Shown one piece after another: positions 1-9,745 of a stretch of DNA of 32,596 nucleotides. Source of the stretch: Chara braunii (Eukaryota > Streptophyta > Charophyceae > Charales > Characeae); contig BFEA01000006.1 in assembly GCA_003427395.1 (NCBI GenBank), forward strand, positions 6,456,318 to 6,488,913. The letters are read 5' to 3'. The first letter of the stretch is position 1. Each line of letters starts with the position of its first letter. Below the pieces are notes generated by a model. It ran no database searches. It was not told the origin of the DNA and saw only the letters and a list, made by a program, of their open reading frames with translations. A program made the position numbers and the translations under genes.

Positions 1-330
1 GATGCCATGTAGGTCAGTCTATGTGAGTCAGTTCGTTATCAGACTTCCGCTGCATAAATGCTCATCCTATATTGGTTGATCTTTGGTTCTGCCCATACTC
101 CTTGAAGTATGTAACACCAGACCTCCGAGTCAAACACTACATAAGCTGGGGTCTACAGGGAATCGACATTCAGTCTTGCTACAACGCTGGCTTGACTTCG
201 ACTTGACGCTGGCATTATGCTAGCGTGACGCTGGCTGGACGCTGGCTGTGCATCAGAGCTGCGGACGACAACACGATGGAGAGGCGACGCTGGCATTGTG
301 CGCCAGGCATGCTGATGGGGCGCTGCCTAT
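1..330. other. No recognisable gene; unique-looking flank
   Basis: I see no gene, LTR end or RNA here. Short GACGCTGGC-type direct repeats appear at about 185-295, leading into the 55-bp tandem array. The open frame that crosses this stretch is only a by-product of the repeat. Confidence 0.5.
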
Positions 331-550
331 GGTCCACGTGGCATGCGGATGTGGCGCTGCCTCTGGTTTATGTGGCGCTGCCTATGGTCTACGTGGCATG
401 CGGATGTGGCGCTGCCTCTGGTTTATGTGGCGCTGCCTATGGTCTATGTGGCATGCTGATGTGGCGCTGCCTCTGGTTTATGTGGCACTGCCTATGGTCT
501 ATGTGGTATTCTGACATGGTGCTGCCTCTGGTTTCAGTGGCGTGATGATG
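331..550. repeat. 55-bp tandem repeat, about four copies
   Basis: Units begin at 331, 386, 441 and 496, so the period is exactly 55 bp. Each unit holds two GTGGCGCTGCCT-like sub-blocks and a GCATGCGGATGTGG segment, and the fourth unit is the most diverged. Because 55 is not a multiple of 3, an open frame through the array reads each unit in a different frame. Several long open frames here (about 225-545) are therefore low-complexity artefacts and I do not call them genes. Confidence 0.9.
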
Positions 551-1171
551 TGCCGCTGCTCCTGTCTACGTGGCGCTGTTCTTGGTCTTCATTGATGATG
601 TGGCATATGTCACCTGTCTCATCTGCTGATGTGGCATTGTCCACACTACTTACATGAGGTGACTGGTTGCGAGGGAGAGTAAGATCAGGACTGTGGAGAG
701 ATCGTGATACGTACCTGATGGTCTTCATGATGACATTGCACCAGCGCTGATGAGGGACTAATTAGAAGTGCCGCGTGGCACATTGAAATTACTTCAGATA
801 CTCGTTCAGACTGTTGATTACTAAAGTGGCGTTGGAGGAGGGAGCCCGAAGCAGGAGTGGGCATTGTATTTACTTCCTCTCTTTTGTCCATTCTCCCTCC
901 TCTCTCCTTCGTCTGTGAATGATTATCTCGTCTTATTCTGTCTGGACACTATCTTGGTTATTGGTTCTCATCAGCTGTTGATGTCTATCTGGACTTGCAT
1001 TGTTGATAACTGTTCTCATGATCTGGGTTCATTACATGTGTAACTCGATGTCAGTGCGACGTTGATTTGAAGTCTGGGTGTCCTTGCATAAACAACAGCA
1101 ATTTAAGTACAGACTCCAGAGAAACCAGCGGGTGACTCAAAATACTATCTAAGAGACATAAGCTTTTTATT
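551..1171. other. Non-coding stretch, possibly a very diverged LTR tail
   Basis: No convincing gene. Weak resemblance to the A/B-family LTR is visible: an ACGTACCTGRTG block near 710, and an end reading CCTTGCA near 1083-1089. A CAGAGAAACCAG string (about 1121) also follows the LTR-like copy that ends at 4423. The similarity is by eye and patchy, so this is only a suggestion. Confidence 0.25.
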
Positions 1172-1185
1172 AGCAATTGCATGGT

Positions 1186-1325
1186 ACGTACTATGCATGC
1201 ATGCTGCGTACTTCCATGCATGCTCCATACTACGCATGCATACTACATACTGCGCATCGATGCTGCAGGCTATGCATGCATGCTACGTGCTATGAATGCA
1301 TGCTGCTGTTGACTAAGCATGCTAC
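1186..1325. repeat. ATGCATGC-rich degenerate repeat
   Basis: Roughly every 20-25 bp there is a self-complementary GCATGCATGC-like core separated by TACTACATAC or TGCTGC spacers. The units are degenerate. The cores are palindromic, so the region could fold or behave as a recombination-prone tract. No coding potential is evident. Confidence 0.6.
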
Positions 1326-1455
1326 AACCTTGTGTGTAGCAAATGTACAGCATATCCACTTTGCTCAAGTGTCGCTTGATCATCATCTTCTATGGGCTCA
1401 TAGCACCCTCCACTCCAGATTCACCTTCCACAACCTGTGCATCTTGGGTACCTGT

Positions 1456-1660
1456 GCCAGTTTCTAGGACCCATAGCCACAGTCTGGAGAACCCAATAGT
1501 CCCAGTTTCTAGGACCCATAGCCACAGTCTGGAGAACCCAATAGTCCCAGTTTCTAGGACCCAATAGCCTAGTTTGTGGGACCAAACAGTTCCAGTTTCT
1601 ACGATCCAATAGTCCCATTTTCTAGGAGTCAAGTCTGGGTTCCCTGTCTCAGTTTCTAGG
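1456..1660. repeat. 45-bp tandem repeat built on CAGTTTCTAGGA
   Basis: CAGTTTCTAGGACCC starts at 1458, 1503 and 1548, a 45-bp period. After that, single ~24-bp sub-units (CCAGTTTCTA..ATCCAATAGTC) continue with decay to about 1660. The same sub-unit reappears at 3228-3305, on the other side of the hAT-like element. The two blocks are probably parts of one older array or dispersed repeat. Confidence 0.85.
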
Positions 1661-1715
1661 AGCTACCGTCTTCACCCAAAAATCTTGGGCATTATATTCA
1701 ATTTACCCTAAAAAG

Positions 1716-2221
1716 CATGGCTACCGCGGACCCGGACACCGGACCGATCCGGACCCAGACAGCCAGTCGGGCCGGATATGATCCAGACGTCCGGATTTCC
1801 GGACCAGTCTGGATCATCCGGACATGGTCCGGATCGGTCTGGATGGTCCGGATCGGTCTGGATGGTCCGGATGATCATGTTCGGATTGGTCTGGATTGAA
1901 AAAAAAAAACAAACAAAAAAACTGGCAGGTCTCTTATGCATGTTGAATGCAGTTTCATTGTATATCCGTGATTTAAGGGGAAGTGTTCCAGGAAGACGTA
2001 GTTGTTGGCATATATGACAAACATGAATGATCATTCCTTGACATGCACTCACTGTGTTGGCACAGTCACTGCAAAGCACAAACTGCTGAAAGGGAAGAAA
2101 AGTGAAGAAACAGAAAAAAAAAAAGAGCACTCCGCAGTAAACTTGAATAAAGGTAAATATTAAATAAAGTTCAAGACTTTAGCAGTTCAGAATTTAAAGT
2201 TCAAAGTTCGAAGTCCGAGTT

Positions 2222-2271
<50 letters not shown>

Positions 2272-2272
2272 N

Positions 2273-2340
<68 letters not shown>

Positions 2341-2751
2341 CATGTGCGCACCAGTGCACAACGGTAACAAGGGCTCTCTCTCCCTCTCCCTCTGCGTGCG
2401 TGTGTGTGTGTGGCGGCAGCGGGTGGGCGGGAAAGCACTCTGAAGTGCCTAGATCCGCCCCTTCTTCCCTTTGTCACTGGGGAACTGCGCTCTGCCTCCA
2501 ACGGTCTGCCAAGGATGCAAGTAGAAAAGGGGCCGGTCCGGCTGCCCTGTGCGGCTGATACTGGCCCCAAAAATCATCAAAACATTTTTCAGGGGACGCC
2601 GTGGACCCAAGGAACAGGTCTAGGGTGCCCCCTTTTTTTTTTTGAATCTTGGGGTTTTGGCCCCTTCCGGACGGCCTTCTACGGTCCGGCGTCCAGACAC
2701 CGGACAGCGGAGCGTCTGGACGCCTGTCTGGATTTCCAGATGGTAGCCATG
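1716..2751. mobile_element. Non-autonomous hAT-like DNA transposon, ~1.04 kb
   Basis: The left end reads CATGGCTACC and the right end is its exact reverse complement (2742-2751). The flanking 8-mers are CTAAAAAG (1708-1715) and CAAAAAAG (2752-2759), matching at 7 of 8 positions. An 8-bp target duplication and short CA-starting TIRs with repeated subterminal motifs are the hallmarks of the hAT superfamily (established knowledge). Inside each end lies a cluster of CCGGA/CCAGA motifs in both orientations (about 1728-1885 on the left, 2665-2735 on the right), plausible transposase-binding repeats. No transposase is encoded; the middle holds a (CT)n microsatellite and unremarkable sequence. The superfamily call is inference from end structure only. 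Confidence 0.72.
2226..2338. repeat. (CT)n microsatellite with an N at 2272
   Basis: About 110 bp of nearly pure CT dinucleotide. A single N interrupts it, so the true length is uncertain. It lies inside the hAT-like element. Confidence 0.97.
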
Positions 2752-2759
2752 CAAAAAAG

Positions 2760-3227
2760 ATCAGATTTCCATTTTTACTCTCTTTTTCTCAAATAGAACG
2801 CCCCTTGGAATAGAATGCCCGGGCATTATATTTGAATGTTCCATGGGCAGAGTGCCTTGTAGAGGTAGTATAAATGGGTTTGAAAGGGCGGGGGGGATAT
2901 ACATGGGTTTTAAAGGGGGTTGAAAGAGGTTTTGACTTGCAAGGGGCATATTTCGGTTTTATTTGTTGTTTTTATTTATTTTTTCCGAGTTTATAAGGAA
3001 TTCTGTGGTGACCCTCAGCCAAAAGATGGTCGGATTGCAATTCTGGACAACATTTTTTTTTTTACAGAATTTTCATTTTTTTTTTCTTTTTTTTTCTTTT
3101 TCGGAATTTTGGGCCCCCACCGAAGTTGCCACCAATTTACTGAATATAACGCCCGGGAGTTATTGAAGAAAATAACGCGTGGCGGGCATTAGATTTGTAT
3201 ACAACCCCCGGGCATTATTTTCGGGTA
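2760..3227. other. Non-coding; poly-pyrimidine tract and GGGCATTAT motifs
   Basis: No gene is supported. A T-rich/TTTTC tract occupies about 3050-3105. The motif GGGCATTAT occurs at about 2821 and 3207 here and at about 1687 on the left side of the hAT-like element, which supports a shared older sequence on both sides of that insertion. Confidence 0.5.
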
Positions 3228-3305
3228 GTAGTCCCAGTTTCTACAGCCCGATAGTCCTAGTTTCTAGGATCCAAGAGTCCCAGTTTCTAGGACTCAATAG
3301 TCTGT
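3228..3305. repeat. Second block of the CAGTTTCTAGGA repeat
   Basis: About three sub-units of ~24 bp of the form AGTCCCAGTTTCTAGGACTCAA. They are the same family as the 45-bp array at 1456-1660, with a spacing of about 1.7 kb between the blocks. Confidence 0.8.
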
Positions 3306-3326
3306 CCTATTATTTTCAGACTACTC

Positions 3327-4423
3327 TGTATTGAGAGGAATGAGCCCTCGCCGGGCCCTTATCAGACATACAAGTGTTCTGGGCTGTGGCCCCTGGCAAG
3401 CCCGTGCCGACCCTAAGTGAAGGCTGGCCTGAATATCCACGTGAGGCCTGTTTTGTGTTTTCGACATTTTTCCTAATGTAGGTACTCGGACAGTTGCAGT
3501 ACGTCAGTTGGTTACAGAGCAACGTGAGCCTCCAGGCTCTTCCAGAAGCAAAAAGGCTGCACTGTACAGTTGAGCCCAGGGCTCAGGTGATTGCGCCTTG
3601 GGCACACGCTGTGTGAGGCTGACACATCACGGACTGGCTACAGGCCAATGAGGAAGCAGCATTGTCGTCACACATATGCCGCAAGCCAATGAGAATGCTG
3701 CAAACACTTGGAGGCTGGGTGGCTGCCTGGACGCACCTAACTGCACGAGGCCCAGGCCAGTATCTGAAACTGGGACTGGGCGCAGACACTTGGGGGCAGA
3801 GGCAAGCTACTGGGCCCCCCACACGCCTGGACAGGCCAGCCGCCAGCGGACACTTTCCAATATAGGAAAGTGTGTGCCCCATGCGGCATTCTGGCCTTGG
3901 CAAGCAATGAGGACACGCTGCTGCGTTGCTGCGCTAGTGTCTGCATGGGCGCTGCTGGTTGGATGCGCGCACGGGCGCTGAGGTGAGGGGCGCTGCTGAG
4001 GCAGCGGTCGCACAGCAGCCATAGCCAGGCTACAGGGGCGCAAGCAGGTGATGGCGATGGTGGTCTTCGGGCAGGAGGCGCATGCACAGAGTGGGGTTCA
4101 AGGTGTGATGAGGGGAGAGAGAGAACGTACCTGGTGTATGTTGGTGGTCGGCAATGGTCTTGACGTCACGTACATTGGTCTTCGACTTCGATGTGATCCT
4201 GTTGCAAGAACGTAGATAGGTAGATAGGCTGAGTAGAGCAGGAGCGACATTTGAAACAGTGTTGGAGTGACCGGGGAGCATCGGCATTGACACTCGAGTT
4301 CATTATATTGCTCTTATTTGGATGGAATCTTGGTGCATTGTGCTCTCTGCTTGGTATATCTGGACTACTTTGTGATTTTGCAACTTGGTTTTCTGTCTAT
4401 TGCTCTCGCTCATATTCCTTGCA
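3327..4423 (+). repeat. LTR-like copy of the A/B gypsy family (solo or remnant)
   Basis: This region runs in the same order as the LTRs at 4734-5776 and 26026-26967. Shared landmarks are ATGAGCCC near the start, the CCCTAAGTGAAGGC hairpin box (about 3413), CAGTTGGTTACAGAGCA (3502 onward) and the CTTTCC-AATATA-GGAAAG palindrome. GCGCTGCTG blocks, ACGTACCTGGT near 4125 and the terminal CCTTGCA (ending 4423) follow. It is bounded by TG and CA, but the ends are set by comparison, not by a target duplication, which I could not find. The sequence after it (GAGTCAGAGAAACC) is not the family PBS. It may be a solo LTR or a piece of an older element cut by element A. Confidence 0.6.
3850..3873 (+). promoter_or_regulatory. 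Palindromic CArG/TATA-like core in LTR copy 1
   Basis: Nine-base inverted arms (ACACTTTCC / GGAAAGTGT) surround AATATA. The centre CCAATATAGG fits the CArG consensus CC(A/T)6GG and could equally be a TATA-type core. The same block sits at the equivalent place in the LTRs of A and B. Confidence 0.45.
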
Positions 4424-4733
4424 GTATTGAGTCAGAGAAACCAGGTATGGTAATCCCTCCCTAGTTCCAGCAGGACAAGGGATGGGCGGGATGCTTCTTG
4501 CTCTCTACCCCGGGCCAGAAAATGGAGTGAGTTTGCATGCAGCGCAACTTTTGGATGAACCGTGCTGCCGGACAAAAATGACTGGCGGCGCCAGCCAAAA
4601 AGGAAAAAAATTCCCCCGTGCTGGTTCGTTTTATTTTGACACGCAGCACAATAGTGAAAACAGCCTCGAACGTAGTGGTGGTGTAATCAACTTTTAGTTA
4701 AGAAGTTTTTTTCTTCTAGTTAACATCAGGATC
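4424..4733. other. No recognisable gene between two LTR copies
   Basis: About 310 bp between LTR-like copy 1 and the 5' LTR of element A. If copy 1 is a 5' LTR, this would be a remnant of its internal region. I see no gag motif and no standard PBS. Confidence 0.4.
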
Positions 4734-4787
4734 TGTGCGAGGGTTTGATCCCTCAGCATACCGCATGAGCCCCTGCACCAGGCACGT

Positions 4788-4810
4788 GCCCGCCCTAAGT
4801 GAAGGCGGGC
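4788..4810 (+). promoter_or_regulatory. Perfect 7-bp-stem hairpin in the LTR
   Basis: GCCCGCC and GGCGGGC flank the loop CTAAGTGAA. The loop and right flank are conserved in LTR copy 1 (about 3409-3431) and in B (about 26073-26096), where the stem is partly mismatched. The role is unknown; it could be a 5'/3' RNA structure or a protein site. Confidence 0.5.
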
Positions 4811-5106
4811 CTCTGAACTTGTCAATTTTTGCAAATCTTGGTCGGCGCCAGACAGTTGCCAGGCGCCAATTGGTTACATCCGCCTTGCTCGTGAGAATCC
4901 ACAATATTCGTGAGCCTTCCAGGCTCTTCTGGCAACATGATCAAAGCAGTGAGTATCGCCCGCTTGCACCTGAGTGGTTGGGCATGCCTAACCAATCCAG
5001 TTCCAGGCCACCATCTGAACTGGCCTGGGCACAGACACTTGGGCCGAGACTGAAGCTACTAAGCAACTCGGTCTCACGTGGTACGGGCAAGGCAGAGCGC
5101 CCGCCA

Positions 5107-5123
5107 CTTTCCATATAGGAAAG
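5107..5123 (+). promoter_or_regulatory. Candidate LTR core promoter (CTTTCC-ATATA-GGAAAG)
   Basis: A 6-bp palindrome around ATATA, about 373 bp into the LTR, conserved at the same relative place in copy 1 (3850-3873) and with one altered arm in B (26403-26418). A TATA-type core in the LTR is expected for an LTR promoter. The symmetric arms also resemble a CArG box. Confidence 0.5.
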
Positions 5124-5313
5124 GGTCGGGCGCAAGGGCAGTCATTCGAGCACTTGCAAGCACGTGCAGCAGCGCTGCTGGAGCTTTAGCTTGCGGGCTG
5201 CTGCGCTAGCTGAGGGCAGCGCCATAGCCCAGCCCTTCATAGCCGGGCTTCGGGCTTGGATGGTCAGCAGGTGGTGGTGGTCTTCGTGTATGGGAAGGAG
5301 TTGTGGGTAGAGA

Positions 5314-5317
<4 letters not shown>

Positions 5318-5358
<41 letters not shown>

Positions 5359-5359
5359 N

Positions 5360-5419
<60 letters not shown>
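5318..5419 (+). repeat. (GA)n microsatellite with an N at 5359
   Basis: About 100 bp of GA dinucleotide inside LTR A. It is absent from LTR B and only hinted at by GAGAGAGAG in copy 1 (about 4117). The N means the length is not reliable. Confidence 0.97.
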
Positions 5420-5422
<3 letters not shown>

Positions 5423-5779
5423 GGATAATGATGTGAGGGCACGTACCTGGTCTTGGCGATAGTCTACAAGGGTCGACATCTTCAAGTACTTCGGTTCTGC
5501 TGCTGACGTGAACAGTTGCATTGTCAATTCGTAGGCTAGTAGTAGCTGTGCGATCGTAGTCTGGGCGCTAAGCGCCAAGTAGGAGAAAGGGCTCTGGATA
5601 CTTATGTTGGTGATGGCAAGAGTATGCTCTCATTGACACTTGGGTTCAGTGTTTTGGTTCTCCATTGGTGTAATATCGGTGCAATTCTGCTTTCCGGACA
5701 GTGTCGGACTTCCTGGCTTTCAATGTGATTTTGCAATCTGAAACCTGTCATTTCGCTGTTGCCCATTTTCCTTGCAATT

Positions 5780-5791
5780 TGGTATCGGAGC
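5780..5791 (+). other. Primer-binding site of element A
   Basis: TGGTATCGGAGC lies three bases after the LTR end. It matches the plant initiator-Met tRNA-type PBS TGGTATCAGAGC except for one A-to-G. The same variant is used by element D. Confidence 0.85.
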
Positions 5792-6921
5792 TGGTTTGAA
5801 CCGCTCTGCTGGCGGTCTTCGCAATAGCTGTTTGGTGCTTCGCTGGATAGTGGTGGGGCAGTGATAACACTTGTGCATTGGTGTGTGGGCGCGCCAGGAA
5901 GGCTATGTGGCAACATAGGGGTGCACGCAGGATGATGAGAGCTTGCTGACGTGGCAATTTAAGCCAAGTGGAACTGCATTGCATTGTGCGTTGTGGCGAG
6001 GCATCGACCGGTCATCTTAAATGCACGTCAGGTTGCCGGTGAGAAATCTGCTATTGGGGGCAGCATTATGAGGCACGTTGCTGTCATCCTCATCTTCCCT
6101 CTTCATTGCTTCTTACCGTGAGGAAGTGAGTTCTGTCTTGAGAGTCCTCTCAATGTGAGGTGTCGCGAGCGCTCAACCTTGAGAGTCGACATTCTTCCTG
6201 GGAGATGGCCGAAGCCTCTGAAGGGCCCTGGACGAAGCACTCGGGGCACGGTCACCATGCCAACCCGCTGGGACTAGTGCACGCATGCTTTGCCGCAAGT
6301 CCTTGGTTCTGCTTGCTGCGCTGATAGAGGTCGTGTTGGGCAGGCCAGTCCTACATGAGACGCATACCAGACCGTCTATAAATATTTCTGGCGGATTCGA
6401 ATTGAATCCTGGCTGTGATCATCGTCATGTCTGCGATTTAAATAATTTTTCAGGACCTTGGGGGTTGTCCTTAAATTGCCTCTTGATCAGCCAGATCAAT
6501 CGGATGGAAGGCTCGTTGCATGCGAGGATAAAGAAAATTGCAGGGCTTGCTGGCTTAGCATAGACTTGGGGCACAGGGGTGGGCCGGATTGCACACCTTC
6601 AGACACTCTGCTCAACCAGATGCGCAGGACGTTGACACTAAGTGACTACTCAAGAAGGATGCAGGGGGAGGGAAGATACCAGTAAACATTTCACTTAGTT
6701 ATTATTGTAAAATTCCATTCTTCATGCACAACTAGCAAATAATTTTATTTTATTTTTGATTAGTTAGTTGTGACAGACACTGCTAACAATGACAGACAAC
6801 TGTAGATAGGTAGGATACATTCCTTGCTGCATTGCAATCTGTCTCAGACTAGTCAAAATTAGGAATAAAAAGTTGTTTGTAGGAATCTGAGATTATCTGC
6901 TGTTACCGCCCGAGGACGCCA
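5792..6921 (+). other. Long leader of element A between PBS and gag
   Basis: About 1.1 kb with no reliable gene. It shares many blocks in the same order with the leader of B. These are GGGGGCAGC..ATGAGGCACGTTGCT near 6056, CTTCTTACCGTGAGG near 6110, GCGCTCAACCTTGAGAG near 6170, AGGGCCCTGGACG near 6220, GGTCACCATGCCAACCC near 6249 and CGTCTATAAATA near 6374. Such conservation in a non-coding leader suggests packaging, translation or promoter function, though recent common ancestry alone could explain it. Confidence 0.65.
6376..6384 (+). promoter_or_regulatory. TATA box-like CTATAAATA in the leader
   Basis: CTATAAATA preceded by CGT is present in A and, in the same context, in B (27624-27632). 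It is ~540 bp upstream of the gag reading frame, well downstream of the LTR and PBS, so it would be a second, internal promoter. Confidence 0.45.
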
Positions 6922-8878
6922 GTGCAGATCGTAGACCATGACAGTGAGATTGATAGGCAAGAAGAAGACGATAGGAGGATCACTAGAAGGTGGGCACTCA
7001 GTGGACCGATCACCTTCCTTGAGTTAGATCAAGGAGAGGAAAGGAGGCTACGGCGGGAAGCGAGAGAGAGGACAGCATTGCGTAGGGCTAGGGAAGCAGC
7101 AGCACTAGCAGCAGGCGCTAGAGCCAACGCCGAGGCAGCCATGGCTACCGCCTCTACCATGTCACAGGCCTCATCTCAGGCCTCTTCGTCAGGTGTCGGT
7201 CAGAGTGTCTCCCAAGTTTTCGTTAGTCAGTCTGTTGGCTTGCAGGTCAGCCAGCAGCAGTCCATGTCAGATGAGGATTACAAGATTCAATAGGTGGAAG
7301 CCCTCCGCATTGAGTTACAGCGCCAGTTGCAAGAGGTAGATGAGAGGAGAGATAGGGTTAGACTTAGAAAGGATACACTAGAGGCAAGGGGAGAGGAGTT
7401 AGGCAAGCTAGAAGCTATAGATGAGTGAACTCTCGATCCTGTAATGCGGTCCCTTTGGAGGTCACTACTGTGTGTAGCCGAGGTACAGGTTGTGCAGCAA
7501 GAGATGTTAGCTACACTGATAGCGGGTGAGAATCAGATTTTGACCACACTGTCGGCGCCACAACCTCATGTCAGGCAGCCACAATATGTGGTAGCTCCCC
7601 ATCCGGTTGCAGGTCCCACTGTGACACCACAGCCGTTAGGGCAACCCTTTTCTCCTCAGTTCGGCATGCCCCTATCAAGTGGTCTAGTAGTAGGTAGTAA
7701 TGGGCAGATTCTTGTACAACCTTCTTCATTTCCCCAACCAGTGATTGCCGCTACAGGGCAGCCACAAGTACAACAACCTTTGCAACAGGGCCCGCAGCAA
7801 CAACAACTGCAGCAATTGCCGCCACAATGACCTGTCCCACCGGTTTCACAACCGATGCAGTAGGCATAAGGAGTTGTACCACCCATGCAGTGGACACCCA
7901 AGATACCCTTGTTGAGTCCTAAACCCTTCTCTGGCGACAAGAAGAAGGAAGAGGACCTGGATATGTGGGTGAGAACTATGCCTTTTGTAAGGCATAAACT
8001 CACTAGGACAGAGGAGGAAGTCATTGTCGTTGTGTCCTTTTTAAAAGGATCTGCAGCCAGATGGTGTACAGCAGCAGGGCTACGGTCAGAATTTCGATGG
8101 TTGGGGATAGGCCAGATCATTGGAGGAGTTCGTACAATTAGTCTATAGCAAGTGGCTTGACCCCGAAGGGGCTCAGAAGGCCACCGACTCTCTGGCTAGT
8201 CTGGGATCAAAGAGATACCAGACAATACGGGAAGTAATGGACGTCGTAGAGCGATTGATCGTGGTTCCCGGTGTGCGGTACGAACCCCCAAGTGCTCTTG
8301 ACAACTTACTTGCGATGTCTGCCTACAGACATCAAAAATAAGTTGGTCGCTGAGGCATCCATCGACATGCACGACTTTGCTTCATTCAGCAAGAAGGCCT
8401 TAAACATTGAGGCTAGGCTTGGGAGTGTCCAGCAGGGACTGGTAGATGGGAGAAAGAAGAAGCTCCCTCAAGATTGGAAGAAGAAGGGCAACCTCATGTT
8501 GCGTGACCATGACGGTCAAGCGACTGAGATTAAGGGCTTCTCCGGCCTTGGGGAAGGAACAAAGTTGGATGGGGGTGGAGACACTTCAAATGGTGGAGTG
8601 GTCGCTCCTGTCAAGGAAAGACTAAAGGGGCCGGAAAATAGAAGGCAGGCCGGCCTAAGAGTCAATATGACCAAGGTACACTCGTATGGGTAGAACTTGG
8701 TCTAGAGTATGAGGTATGGCGAGACCCCGTTGCACGAGGCGCTTGCCTGAACTGTGGCCAGTATGGTCACACCATGGCTAAGTGTAAGAGTAAGCGGGTC
8801 GCCATGAAGGTCGCGTCCTCAATCGTGACGGTGGGATCTTCAAACTCTGGTGGTGATTCTGCAAGCACCTCGCAGTGA
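6922..8878 (+). pseudogene. gag of element A (broken)
   Basis: Gag forms the retrotransposon capsid. The frame starting near 6922 (no clear ATG; GTG is merely the first codon used) is Arg/Glu-rich, then Ala-, Ser- and Gln-rich. In-frame stops are at 7291 TAG, 7426 TGA, 7828 TGA, 7861 TAG and 7867 TAA. The capsid-like region (FSGDKKKEEDLDMWV, then SFLKGSAARW) is at about 7924-8066. It continues in a second frame from about 8120 and a third from about 8300 (CLPTDIKNKLVAEASID). A CX2CX4HX4C zinc knuckle, CLNCGQYGHTMAKC, lies at 8744-8785, and the terminal stop is at 8876-8878. All five stops fit single C-to-T changes from Gln or Arg codons. The protein cannot be made as it stands. Confidence 0.85.
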
Positions 8879-8925
8879 AACACCTCGGGCCAGTAGGAGT
8901 GTTAGCCGCTCTTACTTGTGCTTAA

Positions 8926-9498
8926 GTGGTAACCTTACCTTCTCCATTTCAGACGAAGGCCAAGGCTATTGACCCATTGATCGCCCCGCAGACAGATCTA
9001 GACCAATCGATGCTCTGTTCGATGGATGTGACCGAGTCCTTAGAGGAGTTAGAAACTGAGTGGTTAAAGAAAGACCCTAGAAACTTTTGGGCGATGTTGA
9101 ACAAAGGTCCAAAAGGTGAATAATTCGTGGTAGAAGTCAATGTAGGTGGCCGAAAGGTTGGCGCCTTTGCAGACATAGGTTCTATGCAAAACTTCATCAG
9201 TCGTGTTTCTGTGGATAGGCTGCTCTTAGGGGAACAAGTGCAGCGACTTAGCAGATTTGTGGCATCTACTTTAGCCAACAAGCACTCTATGGTAGTAAAG
9301 GACTATGTCAAGGATGTAGTTTGTACTTTCTCCTACGGAGGAGGGGGACTGAGACAAAAAATATCATTCCTTGTTAGCGACGAGCTGCCATTTGACATGT
9401 TACTAGGCATGTACTACCTCCCAGTTGCTAAGCCTCAGTTTGATTGGGATAGGAAGGTTGGACCGTTAGGCTCCAAAAGTTCAAGGCTAGCAGACTAG
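8926..9498 (+). pseudogene. Aspartic protease region of element A
   Basis: A linker (8926-9120) is followed by a TAA at 9121 and, in the same frame, the protease. The active-site region reads AFADIGSMQNFIS, where the family has D-S/T-G followed by S/A. The middle residue is Ile (ATA), one C-to-T step from Thr (ACA). The C-terminal family signature LPFDMLLGMYYL is present near 9388-9423. Retroviral-type proteases cleave the Gag-Pol polyprotein as a homodimer. With Ile in place of Thr/Ser this copy is probably inactive. The linker and protease share a frame different from that of the zinc knuckle. Confidence 0.82.
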
Positions 9499-9745
9499 TG
9501 GAGAACTATGGTTGCATGTGTGTGTCGTCTTTCTATAATTACTACAAGCAGAACCTAGAGGAGGGAATGTACCTAGTCCTTGTCTCTGAGAAAGGGAAGG
9601 CTGTAAAATCACCCCCAAAGATAGAAGCAGTTGTTGCACATATTCAAATCTTTTCGAGGAGCCTAAAGGTGTGGTGGAAAGGGAGATTGTCCATGCAATA
9701 GAAATTGTCACCGAAAGCAAAGTACCTGAAGGATGAATCTATAGG

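Larger units (their letters stand above)
4734..5776 (+). repeat. 5' LTR of element A
   Basis: Starts TGTGCGAGG and ends CTTGCA, as does the LTR of element B (26026-26967), giving TG..CA ends. It is followed after three bases by a PBS. Contents include a hairpin box, the CTTTCCATATAGGAAAG palindrome and a (GA)n microsatellite that inflates its length to ~1.04 kb against ~0.94 kb in B. Confidence 0.8.

Noticed and set aside
225-545. Open frames across the 55-bp array
   Set aside because: They are produced by a tandem repeat read in successive frames; there is no codon signal or domain.
1717-2130. Frames with Asp/Pro/Ser repeats in the hAT-like element
   Set aside because: They translate the CCGGAT subterminal repeats; no transposase motif is present.
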